DNA of 64,000 bases from Larix kaempferi. Taxonomy: Eukaryota > Streptophyta > Pinopsida > Pinales > Pinaceae. The stretch covers positions 5,968,501 to 6,032,500 of the forward strand of contig BSBM01000386.1 in the NCBI GenBank assembly GCA_027924585.1, in the 5' to 3' direction. Positions 1 through 10,265 of the stretch are shown here, one piece after another. The notes under the pieces were generated by a model, which did not search any database, was not told the DNA's origin, and worked only from the letters and a program-made list of their open reading frames with translations. The translations under genes were made by a program, and so were the position numbers. Positions within the stretch are counted from its first letter, which is position 1, and the number at the start of each line of letters is the position of its first letter.

Positions 1-2454
1 AATCTCTTTGATTTTTGTCTCAACCTGGCCAACGATTTCAGCATACTCATCCATGAATGGCTGAATGCTGTTGGTGAGCTTCTCATCTTCAGTTCTGAGC
101 TTGTGCAGTTGCTGCTGCATTTTGCGCACTTCGCCCATTTTCTTCATTTTTGGTAGGCCTGTTAGGGCCTTAGCTTCTTCATTGAGAACAGTGAGAGACT
201 GTTCTGCAGCGTGCACCTGTTCTGACAGTCCCACTTTAAAAGGGAGGTTCACAAGCTCTGACCAAGCTTCCATAGCCTGGTCCATCAGGTTCTTGGCTTC
301 CTGTACTCGATCTTTCATCCGTGTGGAAGCTCTGCTCAATGCTTCAAATTGTACCTGCGCATCATCCGTAAGATGCGCAGCAACGCGAGCTTCTAGCTCA
401 GCAATCTGGGTTCTATGGCCTTCTGCCATAGCAACTATTTCTTGCTCCAGGGTTTTCGCCCTTTCGCCAATAATTTGAACTTTTGCAACCAGAGGGAGGT
501 CTGGTTGAATCTCACAAGCCGGCAGTTCCTGGGCAATCTCTTCTATTGCGTTTCTGATGCCGGTGTCTTGCGCCTCATAGAGTGCAAGCTTCGCAGAGAT
601 ATTCTTATTACTTTCTTTCAGCTCTATCTCCTGCGATTGCAGTCGTTGGTTTGCCTGGAAAGTAGAGAGCTCTCTAGCTCTCAACTCAAGAGAAACTTTC
701 TCCTGTACAAGCTGTAGAGTCTCTATAGGAATTATAGACAAATTAATTTCTACAGGTCCAACTGTGCTTACCTGTAGTTCAGCTAGAGGATCTGGAAGTG
801 TCATGCTGGTAGGCGGAATATGCACGACAGTGTGCCTTTCTGTGAGTTCTTCAACTCGCTTATCACTTGGAATTTCTTGTGGCGCCTGTGAAGTAGATGC
901 TGGCGCATGGGTCTGCGCGATCCTTCCTGCGAGACCTTTCAATTCTACAAACTGTAAGTCTAGAGCACTTCGGATGTGAGCATGCGTGTTCCTCATCTCA
1001 CGAAATTGCTCTTTCAAGTATTTGTCGATCTCCGAGGGAATGGCCTCAGTGGGATGCGACACTTTCTGCTTCTTGGTGGCTGGTTCTGTTGAGCCTTCAT
1101 CGCTTCTTTGCTCAGGGGCTTCCTTGCCCTTATCCTTCTCTTTCGCAGCGGCGGGTGGCATCGCAGATGCGATGTCGGCTGCTGCTCTCCATTCATCCGA
1201 CCACGACTTAATGGTTTCTTCGACATCTTCTGTGGTCATCCTGTAAAGACCTAGCGCCCAATCACCTGGAATGTCGCAAGGCCGAAGGTAAAGTTGATGG
1301 ATGTCGGCAGTAAAAGCCAACTTCCCTTCATACAATGTGGCTGTCTCCTCGCTCAGCCTTGGCATATCTTGTATGGTATCTCGGAGGAGATAGTAGTACT
1401 CACAAAAGACAACGCGATTCATCTTGCGCTTCGCGGGATTAGGGGAATCCCAGAGGTTGATGTAGCGCATGCCGGCAACCTCTCCTGCGCGGCGCGGAAG
1501 GAACTGAGTATTCGGGGGCTCCTTCCACCCGACGAGAGCGCATAAAATTAGAAGCCACGAAAAATGGAATGATTGGGCTGCATTGTCCTGCACATTCACT
1601 CAATCAGCCAAAAAAGAATTCAGCAGGAAGAGAGACCAGTTGTACTGTTCTCCCTCCGCAGCTGCGATAGCGAGCTCCACGACAGCTCCAGTAACTTCTT
1701 TTGGTCGGCACTTTGTGAGAAGTCTGCCTGCAAGCAGACTTCCTGTGAAGTGAAGTGCCTCATCTTCTACTGTCGTGAGGTCATAAGCCCGACCTCCTCT
1801 TGTCAAGTTATATTTCTGGACCAGCTTTGCAGCCAATTTTCGGTCCTTTTCCTTTCCCACAAAATGGATATTGGGATCCTTACCAACCTTAGATAGACCG
1901 GTGATACGGTGTATCAAATCAACATTTAGATCAATTGGCCTCCCGAGCCAAAGGTAACCTCCATGAACGCAGGATAGCAGTGTTTTAACGACTGCGTTCA
2001 CTTCATTGCTACGCCCAAAGTGCGGTAGCTTCAACAAATTCAAGAGTCCAGGGCGCTCAAGATTTGCTGCAAATCCCTTCGGGATAAACTCGTCAACTTT
2101 TCTGGTGGGATTATGGACGATATCCAGATATCGGTCCAACTGGAACTGAGGATATGTATTATAGTCTCCAAGGTTAAAATCAGAGAATTTAACCAATGGA
2201 ATGTTTCCCAATAGTTGGCCTTCTACCTGCACACTAGCCGGTAGTGGCGGTAGCGGAATTGGATACTTTGCATTCTTCGGAATCTGTACATCCGGCGCAT
2301 CATCTGGACGCGGCGGAATATAGTTCACCATAGACACGAGCGGCTCTGGAACAGGTTCCTCCGACTGCTGCTGAGATGCTCTTGTGCCTGGAGATGTTCT
2401 GGGATCAGTAGCACCAGGGTGTACGTAGGTCGAAGGCGTCACCGGAGTGGCCAT
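1..2454 (-). pseudogene. Gypsy-1 ORF3: long accessory protein downstream of integrase, one in-frame TGA, continues off window
   Basis: This is a sense-strand ORF 3' of pol. I place the start at the ATG beginning MATPVTPSTY, because the upstream in-frame ATG at 2685 lies only about 9 bases past a TATA-like box. Codons run to a TGA at 1600-1602; the same frame then stays open for about 533 more codons to the window edge. Residues about 85-215 contain GLLN...LP and ITGLSKVG signatures, reminiscent of plant mobile domain (aminotransferase-like) proteins; this is resemblance only. After the TGA comes a Trp-rich stretch, then a Lys/Glu-rich linker, then several hundred residues of Gln/Glu/Ala/Leu-rich heptad-like sequence that should form coiled coil. 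No zinc finger, membrane segment or enzyme motif is seen. It is not recognisable as a classical env-like ORF. Function unknown; the TGA may be a recent nonsense mutation. Confidence 0.75.
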
Positions 2455-2693
2455 GCCGAAATCTAAGCCTCGGCGTAGAAATTGATGAACAACTTCTTCA
2501 GTCGATAAATTCTCCGTCGTGAACCAATGTAAATAACAAAACTCTGGATAGCAAATGGCGGACCTACGTAGGGTATGGATGCTGAAAACAAGGGAAAATA
2601 CTCTGCACACTCGGCTCTGAAAACAATAATTTAGATCTTCAAACACAACTATGCAACTCGAGACAGTAACCCGAAAATGATACAAGTGTGAGG

Positions 2694-2701
2694 TATTTAT
2701 A
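2694..2701 (-). promoter_or_regulatory. TATA-like box upstream of Gypsy-1 ORF3
   Basis: The minus strand reads GCTATAAATACC here, a good plant TATA box. It lies about 240 bases before the ATG I favour for ORF3, leaving room for a 5' leader of roughly 200 bases. This suggests ORF3 could be transcribed separately from the LTR-driven genomic RNA. It is sequence inference only. Confidence 0.5.
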
Positions 2702-3272
2702 GCCAGCGGGGATAGTAAATGCGACCAAGTGGGGTAACGTAGCTATAGGCGGCTACAGATGAGTTGACAACACGCTATCCTCCTTGCCGTAGCGGTGCAT
2801 TTAGTGTGATTGACGGGTTCTGACAGCCTTCCGGGAGAAGCTAATGCTTTCGGCGCCTGAGTTAAATGCAAATATTTCGGAGATTAAGCCGAATCCGTCA
2901 GAACAGCTAGACTTAAATAGCGGCCTTATCCTTCATTTATTCAAACGCGGCTACATAACTGCTGTAATTCAAAATTTCCGGCGGGTCATTTCAACTTAGG
3001 AAACTGTGCTTCTATGGGTCCACAACAAAACTTTTTCAAGCGGTAATTTATCAAAGGGAACTCCGCAAGAGCGATAGTTCGATGGTCCAAAAAACAAAAC
3101 TTCGCCAGAGCGCACCGATAAGCTCTCTTCAAGCAATTTTTATTCAGGATGCGCAGATATTTCAAGGAACTGCGCAGGAAGCTGGAAACTGAGGGTGTGT
3201 CGCAGCTTCCGTGTAGACTGAATGCGATGTCTCTTTCAACTACACCGGACATCTGCACTCTTGAGCAATATA
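2702..3272 (-). other. Spacer between Gypsy-1 integrase and ORF3
   Basis: About 570 bases between the integrase stop codon and the ORF3 TATA-like box. I see no conserved coding frame; the short frame that overlaps the end of integrase looks fortuitous. If ORF3 has its own promoter, it would be in this stretch. Confidence 0.5.
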
Positions 3273-4799
3273 TTATGTCGACAGGGCGGAGTGGCCGTCG
3301 CAATAAAGCTTAAGCCGACTCCCGTTTATCATTGTAGGTAGTAATTCTCCATCCAGCTTCGCAAGCTGAACTGCGCCTCCGTCTGTTATTTTTATTACCT
3401 GAAAAGGGCCTAACCAATGCACGCGAAACTTGCCTGGAAATTTGATGAATTTACTATCATAAAGGAGTACCAGGTCTCCTTCTTCAAAGTGCTTATGCTT
3501 AATGTGCCTGTCGTGCCAAGCTTTCTGTCTTGCCTTCTGTACCTGTTGATGAAATCCGGCCAAAAGTCTGTCTTCTTCTAAGGAAAGCAGTTGCGAAAGT
3601 CTTTCATTCATAGTATCAGGATCTGCCATTTCTGTAATTTGCGCAATTCGGAGACTGGGAACAATGTATTCCATGGGCATAACTGCTTCTTGTCCATACA
3701 CCAAGCTGAAAGGTGTGTGACCTGTTAGTTTCTTGCAAGTGGTTCTGTAAGCCCATAATACAGCTGTGACTCTAAGGTCCCAATCATCTCTTTGTTGATT
3801 ACAGATTTTCGTCAGGGCATTCTCAAGAATCTTATTGAATGCTTCCACCATACCATTAGCTTGAGGATGGTAGGGTGTACTCTTATGGTGATTAATTTGA
3901 AATTCTTCAGTAAGGGCCTCTATAGTCTCATTGAGGAAATGTGTACCTTGATCACTCATGAGGATCACTGGGCATCCAAACCTAGTGATAATGTTCTCGA
4001 AAATGAACTGCGCGGCAGTAGCAGCGTCGCAGTTCTTAACTGGCTTCGCCTCAGCCCATCTGGTGAGGTATTCAGTAGCTGTAATGATATATCTTGCGCC
4101 AGTTCTTTTTCCTGGTGGGTTAATAGGTCCTACAAAGTCAATGGCCCATTTATCAAAAGCACGCAGTGTGATTTGGGGTCTTAGCGGCATTTCATCTCTC
4201 CTTGAGGGTTTTCCTGTGCGCTGGCACACATCGCAACATTTACAGAATTCCTTAGTGTCCTTGTGCAATGTCGGCCACCAAAGACCTGCGGCTAATATCT
4301 TCTGCGCAGTCGGCTTTCCTGCGAAATGGCCTCCTGCGGTACCTGAATGCGCTTCTGCAATGATAGAGCTCTTTTCATGTGGTAAGATACATCTGCGCAA
4401 AATTTCATCAGGGCCCAACTTATAAAGCTGGCCTGCTATCAAAGTGAAGTCTGCGGCTCTAACAACAAGTTGCTTTTTCTGCTGGATTGTAAGCTCAGCC
4501 GGCGCTTGTCCGGTAGTGAGAAACTCAAGAATATCAGAATAATATTCGTCTGCTGCTTGGATAGAAAACAACTGTGCGTCAGGCAGATTGTCCTCCAGAC
4601 TCGTAGGTTCCTCTCCTGACTCTATTCTGGATAGATGGTCAGGCCCTGCATTCAGTCTGCCTGGCTTTACAATAACCTCAAAATCATACTCTTGAAAGAG
4701 CAGTAGCCATCTGCAAATTCTTCCTCCTAAAACTGGTTTATTGACCAAATATTTCAAAGCAGAATGGTCAGTATACATTTTAAAGTGAGCTCCTAACAG
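3273..4799 (-). pseudogene. Gypsy-1 pol: end of RNase H and integrase
   Basis: This continues the RT/RNase H frame after a TAA at 4800-4802; the sequence resumes [19 protein letters not shown], the last RNase H motif. Counting from the MYTDHS methionine, the integrase zinc-binding region has His144 and His151 followed by a cysteine cluster at 179-185. The catalytic triad is Asp214 (WAIDFVGP), Asp276 (MSDQGTHF) and Glu312 (NGMVEAF), with 35 residues between the last two. The C-terminal part carries the usual beta-rich tail ([16 protein letters not shown]). No chromodomain is seen. Integrase would insert the cDNA into host chromatin. All catalytic residues are present, so the only obvious defect is the upstream stop. 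Confidence 0.92.
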
Positions 4800-6386
4800 T
4801 TAGTGTCTGAATTTCTGTAGGGCATACACCATAGCTAATCCTTCCCTTTCTGCAGTGGTGTAATTCTTCTCAGCTGTAGATAGCTTTCTGCTGGAGTAAG
4901 CAATTGGGTGGTCAATACTTCCTTCTCCAGACTGTGTAAGCACGATTCCTAATGCTATGGAAGAAGCATCAACATGAACATGAAAAGGTTTTCTCCAGTC
5001 CGGGAAAACTAGAATAGGCGCTGTGATCATCTTTTCTTTAAGTGTGTCCAAGCTCTGTTGGCATTCTTCTGTCCAGTGGAACTTCGAATCCTTCTTCAGC
5101 AATCTTTCCATAGGTGCTGTGATCCTTGCATATCCTTTGATGAATTTTCTGTAGTATCCTGTATGTCCCAATGTAGTGCGCAATTGCTTAACTGAGTTGG
5201 GCGCCGGTAAATTAGCAATGATGGCAACCTTCGCAGGATCCATCAGAAGTCCTTGTCTGCATACAATATGTCCCAACAAAATACCAAAGGGCGCACAAAA
5301 TATACATTTTTTCAAGTTAAGGGAAATCTGATGCTGTCTACATTTTTCTAGCATCATGCGCAGATTCGCAATATGGTTCTTTAGTAAACCAAATACAGTC
5401 CAGTCATCAAAATAGACTTCTAAAAACTTGTGGATAAATTCTTTAAAAACAGCAACAACAACTCTAGAGAAGATAGCAGGTGCGTTTTTAAGACCAAAGG
5501 GCATTACCGTATACTGGAATGAGCCCCATTCAGTTGCAAAAGTAGTCTTGTGGCGGTTGTCCGGATGGATTCTGATCTGATGATATCCCGAGAAACCATC
5601 AGTGAAGGAGTAAGCCTCTTGTCCTCCAACATTATCAAGTACTTCATCTATGAAAGGAGTGGGAAATGGATCGTGCGCTGATGCATCATTGAGTTTGCGC
5701 AAGTCGACGCAAATTCTTATTTCACCTTTCGTTTTCTTTTCTTGGACCACCATAGGACTAATCCAATCGCTTTCCTCTACTGGCTCAATAATACCTGCTG
5801 CAAGCATCTTATCAATTTCTTCTTTGACTTTTTCTTTGTAGCGCGGGTTCAACCTGTATGGGCGCTGCTTTACTGGCTTGGCATCTGGTTTCAGAGGTAT
5901 GCGCATCACTCCTAAGTCTCCTAGGATGCCTTTCATTTCTGTGAACTTGGTAGGAAAGATATCCTGGTAGTCACGTAATAAATCTGAAACATGCGCAACA
6001 GTTTCATCATCCCAATAATCTCCTATAGAAGCAAACTTTGGGTCAGCTTCTGTGCCAATGTTAACTTTCTTGAGCTTGACGTGTTCTGTGATGGCAGGGA
6101 TATCAAGCTCAGGACCTTCAATATTGCGCGTCCCTTCTGATTCTGGGATATTGATGTTGCGAGGATCGTCCTCCTCATCTTCAGCGGTGAAGTTATAACA
6201 TTCCAGGGCATGTTCTATCTGGACAGCCCAATCTGGTTGGGAATACTCTGTTACTGGATAGTGTTCAAATACCTTCTTTCTAATACACTTCAAAGCCTGA
6301 TCAATGCTTGGATGTTCTAACTCAAAGCTGAAGGTAAGTTGAAAGCTTTCTATCATAAGAGCCCAAGTAAGAGTGCCTCTGCGCAA
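4800..6386 (-). pseudogene. Gypsy-1 pol: reverse transcriptase and RNase H
   Basis: Numbered from the first residue after the preceding TAA (an arginine in LRRGTLTW), the RT palm has Asp263 in FTDGFSGYHQI and the YFDD catalytic box at 325-328, then the thumb and the primer-grip region. RNase H follows, with HVHVDASS and TAEREGLAMV giving the first Asp and the Glu. The segment is bounded by in-frame stops: TAA at 6387-6389 before it and TAA at 4800-4802 after it. The second replaces an expected residue in the well-conserved KFRH(x)LLG motif. No frameshift separates it from its neighbours, so this is a polyprotein interrupted by nonsense codons, not separate genes. Confidence 0.93.
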
Positions 6387-7931
6387 TTATGTTTCAGTAT
6401 ACCAATTCCTTGGAATTGTATCCAATGTGTGGATGAATTGGTGAACCCATTCATCTTCCGGAATATCTGACCATTGCTGAATACATGCTTCAATGTGTGA
6501 CCTGGGGTCACTCTGTCCTTCATATTTGCATAGCGCTTCGGCTGTGGTGTCCTGAAATCTGCGCAGTATCAATCTGCGACAGTCTTTCCATGTATGAATA
6601 TTCTCCTTGTGCGCAATCCACCATCTTGCGGGTGTAGCGCGCAATGCTACATCCAGTGCCTGTATGCGCTGCGGTTCTGGAAGCTTTTGTTCATATTCCT
6701 GTATGAATTTAGTTACTTCGGTTAGACCATAAAAAATTGGAGTGTCAGTTAATTCTGTGCCAATCCATCGAATGGATTTAGTTATCATGGCGCAACGTCT
6801 TGCAGAAACCTCATGTAGACGATTCTGCCAGTTTTCCAATCCTGCATCTGAATCTGATGTGCACGAGCTATCACATCGCCAGCTGATATGGCCGTCTGCT
6901 GTGGGGTTGACATAGTCACTGTGGTTAGTGGTCATCTGGTACAAACTTTCCATGTGGCGCGCTTCCTCTTCTGCGCGAATGGGTTCTATATATCTTGGTC
7001 CTTGAATAGGATCAAGAGGTGCGATGACCCTGATCTGGTCATCCTCAAAGGTCATCTGTCTTTTCTTCAGGTTAATGACAGCCAAATTATCAAATGCCCA
7101 GTCTATTCCCAACAGCGCTGGGTATGGTCTACTATCATCCATAATTTTGATTACTTCAAAATCTGCAGAGCTTCTTACTCCTTCTATATCAATAGGTACA
7201 TTGGGTAATCTGCCCAATGGAGAGACTCGTTGCTGATTTGCGAGTCTTAGCTGGATAGGGGATCTTGTAAGCTGAGGGCTTCCCATCTGTTCCCATGTAT
7301 GCATAGTGAGAACATTGGCTTCGGAGCCCAAATCTAACATGACTTCATCCATTTCAAATGCTCCAATCTGCGCTGTGAGCCTCATCTCTTTTCCAGTTCT
7401 AATGTGACTCCTGATCTGGTGAACAGCACACTGCGGTGTTTTCGTCGAATCAGAGTGTTGGCACTGATCCAACAGGTGTTGGAGTTCTAGAGTTGCTTTT
7501 TCATTACGCAACAGTTCTAAACATTGTCGCAGGAATGCATGAACACTGCCTCGTGCATGCTCCTCATCATCATGACCATCATCATTAGGCCTTCCAGCTG
7601 TAGTGGCCTGTTCTTGTACCAGGTTGTCTTGTCTTAGCATTTGCGATCTACTAATGTTCTGCGGAATTGCGGCAGAACTTGAAGCTCTCGGATCTGAGAA
7701 ATACTCTTGAGCTTGCTTAAATGCTTCTTTTTGCTTCTGCAGGTTAAGTGGGGCTGGTTTAATGTTAGCGCGGCGCACCCATTGCGTCGCTTGCTTTCCC
7801 GTTCCCATCTCTTGCGCACCAGTGGTTGCTCCACTGCGTGTCACTATATTAACTGTAGGGTCTGGTTCTCTTTTTTCTGCTCCAATCAACTGGATATTCT
7901 GATTGACCTGTGGTGTCTTTGCTTGCATCTT
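6387..7931 (-). pseudogene. Gypsy-1 pol N-terminus: aspartic protease plus a second gag-like segment
   Basis: It follows the gag stop TAG (7935-7937) in the same frame, with the first Met three codons later at 7928. From that Met, residues about 165-330 are the retroviral-type protease; the active-site motif is DLGS at 199-202, in place of the common D-S/T-G. Residues about 380-513 then look like a second capsid-type gag segment (ARWWIAHKENIHTWKDCRRL, then RRFQ), normally found only in gag. The frame ends NWYTET then TAA and continues without a shift into the RT segment. The protease would mature the Gag-Pol polyprotein; the role of the extra gag-like part is unknown. Confidence 0.85.
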
Positions 7932-7934
7932 AGC

Positions 7935-9374
7935 CTATAACTGAGGGCATTCTTCAATGATATGGTCAGAAGATTTACAATACCTGCAGAGGGTTGTAGG
8001 ATTTTGGCAATCCCTAGCAAAATGACCTTGTGTTCCGCAATTATAACAAGTGATCTGTCCTCTTCCGCGACCAAAATTTGTTGTGCGTCCGCGTCCTCTG
8101 TAATTTGCTGCTCGGGCGTCCCGAGTTTGGTCATAAGGTGGACCTGCTGTGGGTCCTTGTGTCTCTGCTTGTACCCTATAAACATCATGCTTTCTTTCTA
8201 TCATAAGATCATATGCTCTACAATTGTTCTCATCATGACCTACTGATTTATAGAAATTACAATATAGATTCTTTGGGGTTTGCACATATTTCTGGAGTAA
8301 GTGACATTCTTGTGGTCTATGACCTCTAGTTCTACAGATTTCGCACCAAGGCCCTTGTGCCTGTGGTAAAGGATTAGGTGCTCCAGTTGCAATATAGTCT
8401 ACGAAAACGGGACAATGGTCCTTTGAATGACCTTGGGCTTTACATTTTGTACACCAAATTTCTTCCTTAATCTCCTTGCCTTTCTTAATATCATGCACTT
8501 GCAAGGTTAAGTTTTCTAATTGGTTCTGTAAATGCGCAACATCGTTGCTTGTTCCTGCAATTGGCGAAGCTTCTAGTTTCATAGCCATCTCTAGAGCTTG
8601 TTCCTGAGTATTGAGATTCTGTTGCATAAGAGGAAGTCTAATGTGTGGGAGCAGCGCAGCAATGAACCATTCTTTATGTTGCTGTGGTGCAAACTCGAAG
8701 CTTACTTGATCTATCAAGGCTTTGAACTTCTGGTCAAAGTCCCATACTGATTCTGTAGGTAACTGTTTGATGTCTTTGAGCTCTGTTATACACTGTGATT
8801 CTGATTTAGGTTTCTTAAATTCCCGAATCATAGCATTTCTTACCTCAGCAAGCGTCCTATTCTGTGCTGCTGAGTATTTCATGAACCAAGTCAAGGCTCT
8901 TTCTCTTAGTGTGGTTGCTAACTGAACCAGTTTAACAGCATCGTCATTAATTTGCTTAATTGTCCAAATGGCTTCACATAAGAACCAGTGCTGCTCAGGG
9001 TCTTCTATCCCTGTTCCTCTAAAAGTTGGTAGCTTCATGTCATCACCCATCCTTCTTGCGCGGGTTTGAGGTGGAGGTACTGTAGCAGTGCCTCTAGGAT
9101 GGTTAAACAAAGGTGGTACAGAGGTACTAGAAGTACCGTGTGGGCTACTAGAAGGTGTTACTGTAGGATTATACTGAGCTCCGTCTGGTTTTTGCGGTGT
9201 AAAGGGGTAATAAGGGATATGAGCATTCCCTTGTCGTTCTATATGGCTTGCTCTAGGGACTTGGCTATCGTCTGGGCTAGACTCAAAAGAATATTGGTCA
9301 AGGCCTACTTTATATCGTTTTCCACTACGAGTGCAACCAATAACTTCAGGATCACTATCAGAATCTACGGACAT
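7935..9374 (-). CDS. Gypsy-1 gag with five zinc knuckles
   Basis: An intact 479-residue Gag, the structural protein of the cytoplasmic virus-like particle. Residues about 110-260 form the retrotransposon gag (capsid) domain, with motifs such as LRERALTWFMKYS and PLMQQNLNTQEQALEMA. The C-terminal third is nucleocapsid-like: CCHC knuckles at 308-321, 344-357, 372-385, 443-456 and 463-476, with an Arg/Gly-rich box at about 426-439. The third knuckle is atypical because its second Cys is replaced (CNFY...). Five knuckles is more than the one or two usual in plant Ty3/gypsy Gag. The stop is TAG, with pol continuing in frame, so stop suppression could make Gag-Pol. I chose the MSVDSD start because a stop lies four codons upstream. 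Confidence 0.9.
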   Translation of the reverse strand: MSVDSDSDPEVIGCTRSGKRYKVGLDQYSFESSPDDSQVPRASHIERQGNAHIPYYPFTPQKPDGAQYNPTVTPSSSPHGTSSTSVPPLFNHPRGTATVPPPQTRARRMGDDMKLPTFRGTGIEDPEQHWFLCEAIWTIKQINDDAVKLVQLATTLRERALTWFMKYSAAQNRTLAEVRNAMIREFKKPKSESQCITELKDIKQLPTESVWDFDQKFKALIDQVSFEFAPQQHKEWFIAALLPHIRLPLMQQNLNTQEQALEMAMKLEASPIAGTSNDVAHLQNQLENLTLQVHDIKKGKEIKEEIWCTKCKAQGHSKDHCPVFVDYIATGAPNPLPQAQGPWCEICRTRGHRPQECHLLQKYVQTPKNLYCNFYKSVGHDENNCRAYDLMIERKHDVYRVQAETQGPTAGPPYDQTRDARAANYRGRGRTTNFGRGRGQITCYNCGTQGHFARDCQNPTTLCRYCKSSDHIIEECPQL

Positions 9375-9386
9375 TACTTGTCTATG

Positions 9387-9872
9387 CTATTCATCAGAAA
9401 CAATACATAGCTTTCCTTTTTCATACAGAAGCATTTTGATCCATAAGTTCAGAGAATTTAAGAACTTACCTCTGTGTACTTGGAAGAAACTCCTCTCAGC
9501 TTCACTGAAACTCTTTCTTGTATCGACTGCAAATTCGGTAATGAAACCTTCCAGTAGACTATTCAACCAAAAGTCTACTGCGCGAGAAACAGAATTGTCG
9601 ATCCGCTTCACAATACTGACTAGCTCGGGCGTCCATGTGACGGGTCGATCAACATGCAGCGTAGGTGTAGAATCTGCTAACTTGGCTATCCAAGCGTGTA
9701 ACTCCAATGCAAACGTAACAAAGAAAATTTCGTAAAGGTCAGCATAAATATACTTCTGTAACCAGTCTTCTGTTTGAAACGTAAGGCTTCTATTTTCTTG
9801 TTCAGCGAACTATTTAGCCTTTAAATCAAACCAATCTCCAATTTCTTTAGCTGTAGGATTCCAGTAACACAT
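9387..9872 (-). pseudogene. Gypsy-1 ORF0: small ORF upstream of and in frame with gag
   Basis: A 162-codon frame starts with ATG (MCYWNPTAKE) and ends with TAG five codons before the gag ATG, in the same register as gag. One internal TAG (9810-9812) breaks it after codon 20. The residues look protein-like rather than random: several Trp, alternating charged and hydrophobic residues, a Phe-rich middle. I recognise no domain. Extra ORFs upstream of gag are known in some plant gypsy elements (Ogre-type), but I cannot link this one to them by sequence. It could be translated alone or as an N-terminal extension of Gag by TAG read-through. Confidence 0.55.
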
Positions 9873-9959
9873 TTGTTAACTGAGCAAGTCTCAGTGTAAC
9901 AGAACCTTATGTTGTCTTCAGCAACAATCTCAGATGTCGCGTAACTAGTAAGTCTGCAG

Positions 9960-10265
9960 GAACCATTTGTTGGCTCAATCAACAGGGTTCAAAGCCATGG
10001 AAGTAATGTGATCAAAAAGTCATAAGGCAGCGGAATCATTTGTTGGCTTCTCAATCTCGCGCGTCGCCAAAATAACAAGTCTCACAACAGCAAGTCGCAA
10101 GGCAACGGAACCATTTGTTGGCTTCTCAATCTCGCGCGTCGCCAAAATAACAAGTCTCACAACAGCAAGTCGCAAGGCAACGGAACCATTTGTTGGCTTC
10201 TCAATCTCGCGCGTCGCCAAAATAACAAGTCTCACAACAGCAAGTCGCAAGGCAACGGAACCATT
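9960..10265 (-). repeat. 75-bp tandem array repeating the LTR/PBS junction
   Basis: The segment beginning ccatttgttggc recurs at 10036, 10111, 10186 and 10261, an exact 75-bp period, and a diverged copy starts near 9963. On the minus strand every unit carries CCAACA, AA, then TGGTTCCGTTGCC: the last six bases of the LTR followed by the PBS. The inner copies (10111, 10186) look identical; the distal ones have decayed. The array fills the start of the untranslated leader. Confidence 0.93.
10251..10263 (-). promoter_or_regulatory. Gypsy-1 primer-binding site, tRNA-Glu type
   Basis: The minus strand reads TGGTTCCGTTGCC two bases after the LTR end. That complements the 3' end of plant tRNA-Glu (GGCAACGGAACCA) as I know it. 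The match ends after 13 bases. Confidence 0.75.

Noticed and set aside
2986-3303. 105-residue open frame after Gypsy-1 integrase
   Set aside because: It overlaps the integrase end in another frame and shows no family signature.
10251-10263. tRNA gene fragments at PBS sites
   Set aside because: Only the 3' acceptor complement is present next to LTR ends; no cloverleaf, so these are primer-binding sites.
9960-10265. CRISPR-like or satellite array
   Set aside because: Units are direct tandem repeats without spacers and each recapitulates a plant LTR/PBS junction.
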